DNA of 64,000 nucleotides from NCBI GenBank assembly GCA_963921425.1, contig OY992833.1, forward strand, positions 24,848,698 through 24,912,697. Direction: 5' to 3'. Of this stretch, positions 62,865 through 64,000 are shown in pieces. This DNA comes from Dryas octopetala. Lineage: Eukaryota > Streptophyta > Magnoliopsida > Rosales > Rosaceae. The position numbers and the translations under genes are program-made. Below the pieces are notes generated by a model that saw nothing but the letters and a program-made list of their open reading frames with translations, did not search any database and was not told the origin of the DNA. The first letter of the stretch is position 1. Each line of letters opens with the position of its first letter.

Positions 62865-64000
62865 CAACACAAAATTAAAGCTGCTGCTTTTGGTGGTGGG
62901 GTGGGGCGAAAGTGAGTGAAAGCAACAAAAAATATTAGAAAATTAGGAAGTTAATTTCTTAGCACAGTTCATCATCTTCTAGATTCATCCACGTCCTACA
63001 CGTGTACGACTACTAGACAATTATAATATTGAAGCCTTAGCAAAGTAAGTAATGCCATGTGCAGGTGGTGGATTTATAAAGGGGATTCTTCTGCAGGTGG
63101 GGGCAGATTTTTTTTCACTTTTCTAATTGAGAAAAAGGTCTTAAACAAGGGCGCTTTGGACGGTGAAAAAGTTAAAGCCAGTGAAAAGTACTAATGGACA
63201 GAAAAGTAAACAATAATTCTTTGCTCAAGCACTAATTTTGGGTTCCTGCACATTGCAAAAATTAATATATTAATATATATGTTTTATCAGTTAATGTGAA
63301 TGTACTAATCATAGTTCATACAGTGAACATCATGCATGTTGTGCATGTTCTTCAGGCCCAACTTAATTGGCATGCATTAATTAAAATCATTATGGATACA
63401 ATAAGATCATTTCTCCAGGGTCATTGATACCTATTTTGAGCACATATTACCTAATGTACTGATTATACATTGAGAGCACATATTACCTAATGGGGAAACA
63501 TCCTCGTCTTCTTTCACAGATAATCCCAATCACTGTATGAGAACAAACATTGATAAAAAAAAAAATTATAATAATAGAGATTGGAATTCAGAGACGGATC
63601 ACCACATCCGTCCAAATTAATTAAACCGATGTCGTTTGATGATATTACTGACAATTAATCTAGCGATCTAATGGCGTACGTATGAAGTTTACATAAAAAA
63701 GCTGCATCTAGTAATTAAAGGAATATGGTCTGTACTTAGTTCAGGGATTGAATAACACAACGGTCAAATACAAGGGATCGATAGATCGAATACAATTAAT
63801 TAAACTTATAAAACGAATTAATTAGCACCAGTTGCTTCCTAAGGAACATGCTCCCCATTAATTAATAATTTTTTAGATTGAATTAACTAAAGAACAAGTG
63901 GAAGGCCGCAGGAAGAAGCTCAAGCTGGGATGACACTTGACAGTATTGCATTTCTAGATTGTACCTATTTTCTGACATTATCAATCACGGTTTCTGTAAT
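62865..64000. other. Right-end intergenic sequence, no supported gene
   Basis: AT-rich sequence upstream of the DUF761 gene. An 'agcacatattacctaatg' phrase appears twice (near 63438 and 63476), a small duplication. No gene-like open frame, RNA gene or transposon end was recognised. Confidence 0.5.

Overview
The window is nuclear DNA from a flowering plant, a eudicot, and I think a woody Rosaceae-like genome, although the family assignment is only an impression. The evidence is AT-rich spacers, GT-AG introns, plant-specific gene families (RBOH, XTH, DUF247, DUF4228/PADRE, DUF761, PLS-DYW PPR) and many short inverted-repeat transposons. I see no prokaryotic operon, CRISPR array, rRNA, tRNA or virus-like gene.

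Eleven protein-coding genes can be supported. Left to right they are: an ASHR2-like SET-domain methyltransferase (4247-5479, +); a heparan-alpha-glucosaminide N-acetyltransferase-like membrane protein in 8 coding exons (10565-15180, +); a DUF247 protein (15799-17246, -); a xyloglucan endotransglucosylase/hydrolase of the XTH4/5 type (19638-21288, -); a respiratory burst oxidase close to RBOHD in 12 exons (34293-38540, +); a TVP38/TMEM64 (VTT) membrane protein (40753-42256, -); a DUF4228 protein (46258-47055, +); an intronless PPR-DYW protein (49186-51162, +); a calnexin in 6 exons (52245-54689, -); the replicative helicase subunit MCM2 in 17 exons (55854-60970, -); and a DUF761 protein (62122-62691, -). 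I placed the splice junctions by hand. Every joined model keeps an open frame and gives a family-typical length: HGSNAT-like 487 aa, DUF247 449, XTH 294, RBOH 979, VTT 259, calnexin 546, MCM2 937. The far left edge (about 554-670) looks like the promoter and leader exon of another gene that runs off the window on the minus strand.

These are independent plant genes and do not form a joint pathway. Functionally the region mixes chromatin and replication (ASHR2, MCM2), ER folding and membranes (calnexin, VTT protein), cell wall and apoplast (XTH, RBOH) and organelle RNA editing (PPR-DYW). The MCM2 promoter carries a back-to-back pair of E2F-type sites, as expected for an S-phase gene.

The most interesting structure lies between the genes. 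Three unrelated families of fold-back elements each have at least one copy flanked by a 9-bp direct repeat, the signature of Mutator-like (MULE) transposition: 3394-4131 and 23850-24498 (one family, the first ending 115 bp before the ASHR2 start codon); 9845-10045 with a rearranged relative at 8794-9095; and 28930-30152, a 1.2-kb element with a GC-rich interior that may be a Pack-MULE. There is also a 0.2-kb dispersed repeat present as two inverted copies 18.4 kb apart, a 30-bp tandem repeat at 32681 and a 50/51-bp tandem repeat at 43223. In the HGSNAT-like gene one intron appears to use a GC-AG splice pair. I found nothing I would call a new multi-gene system.
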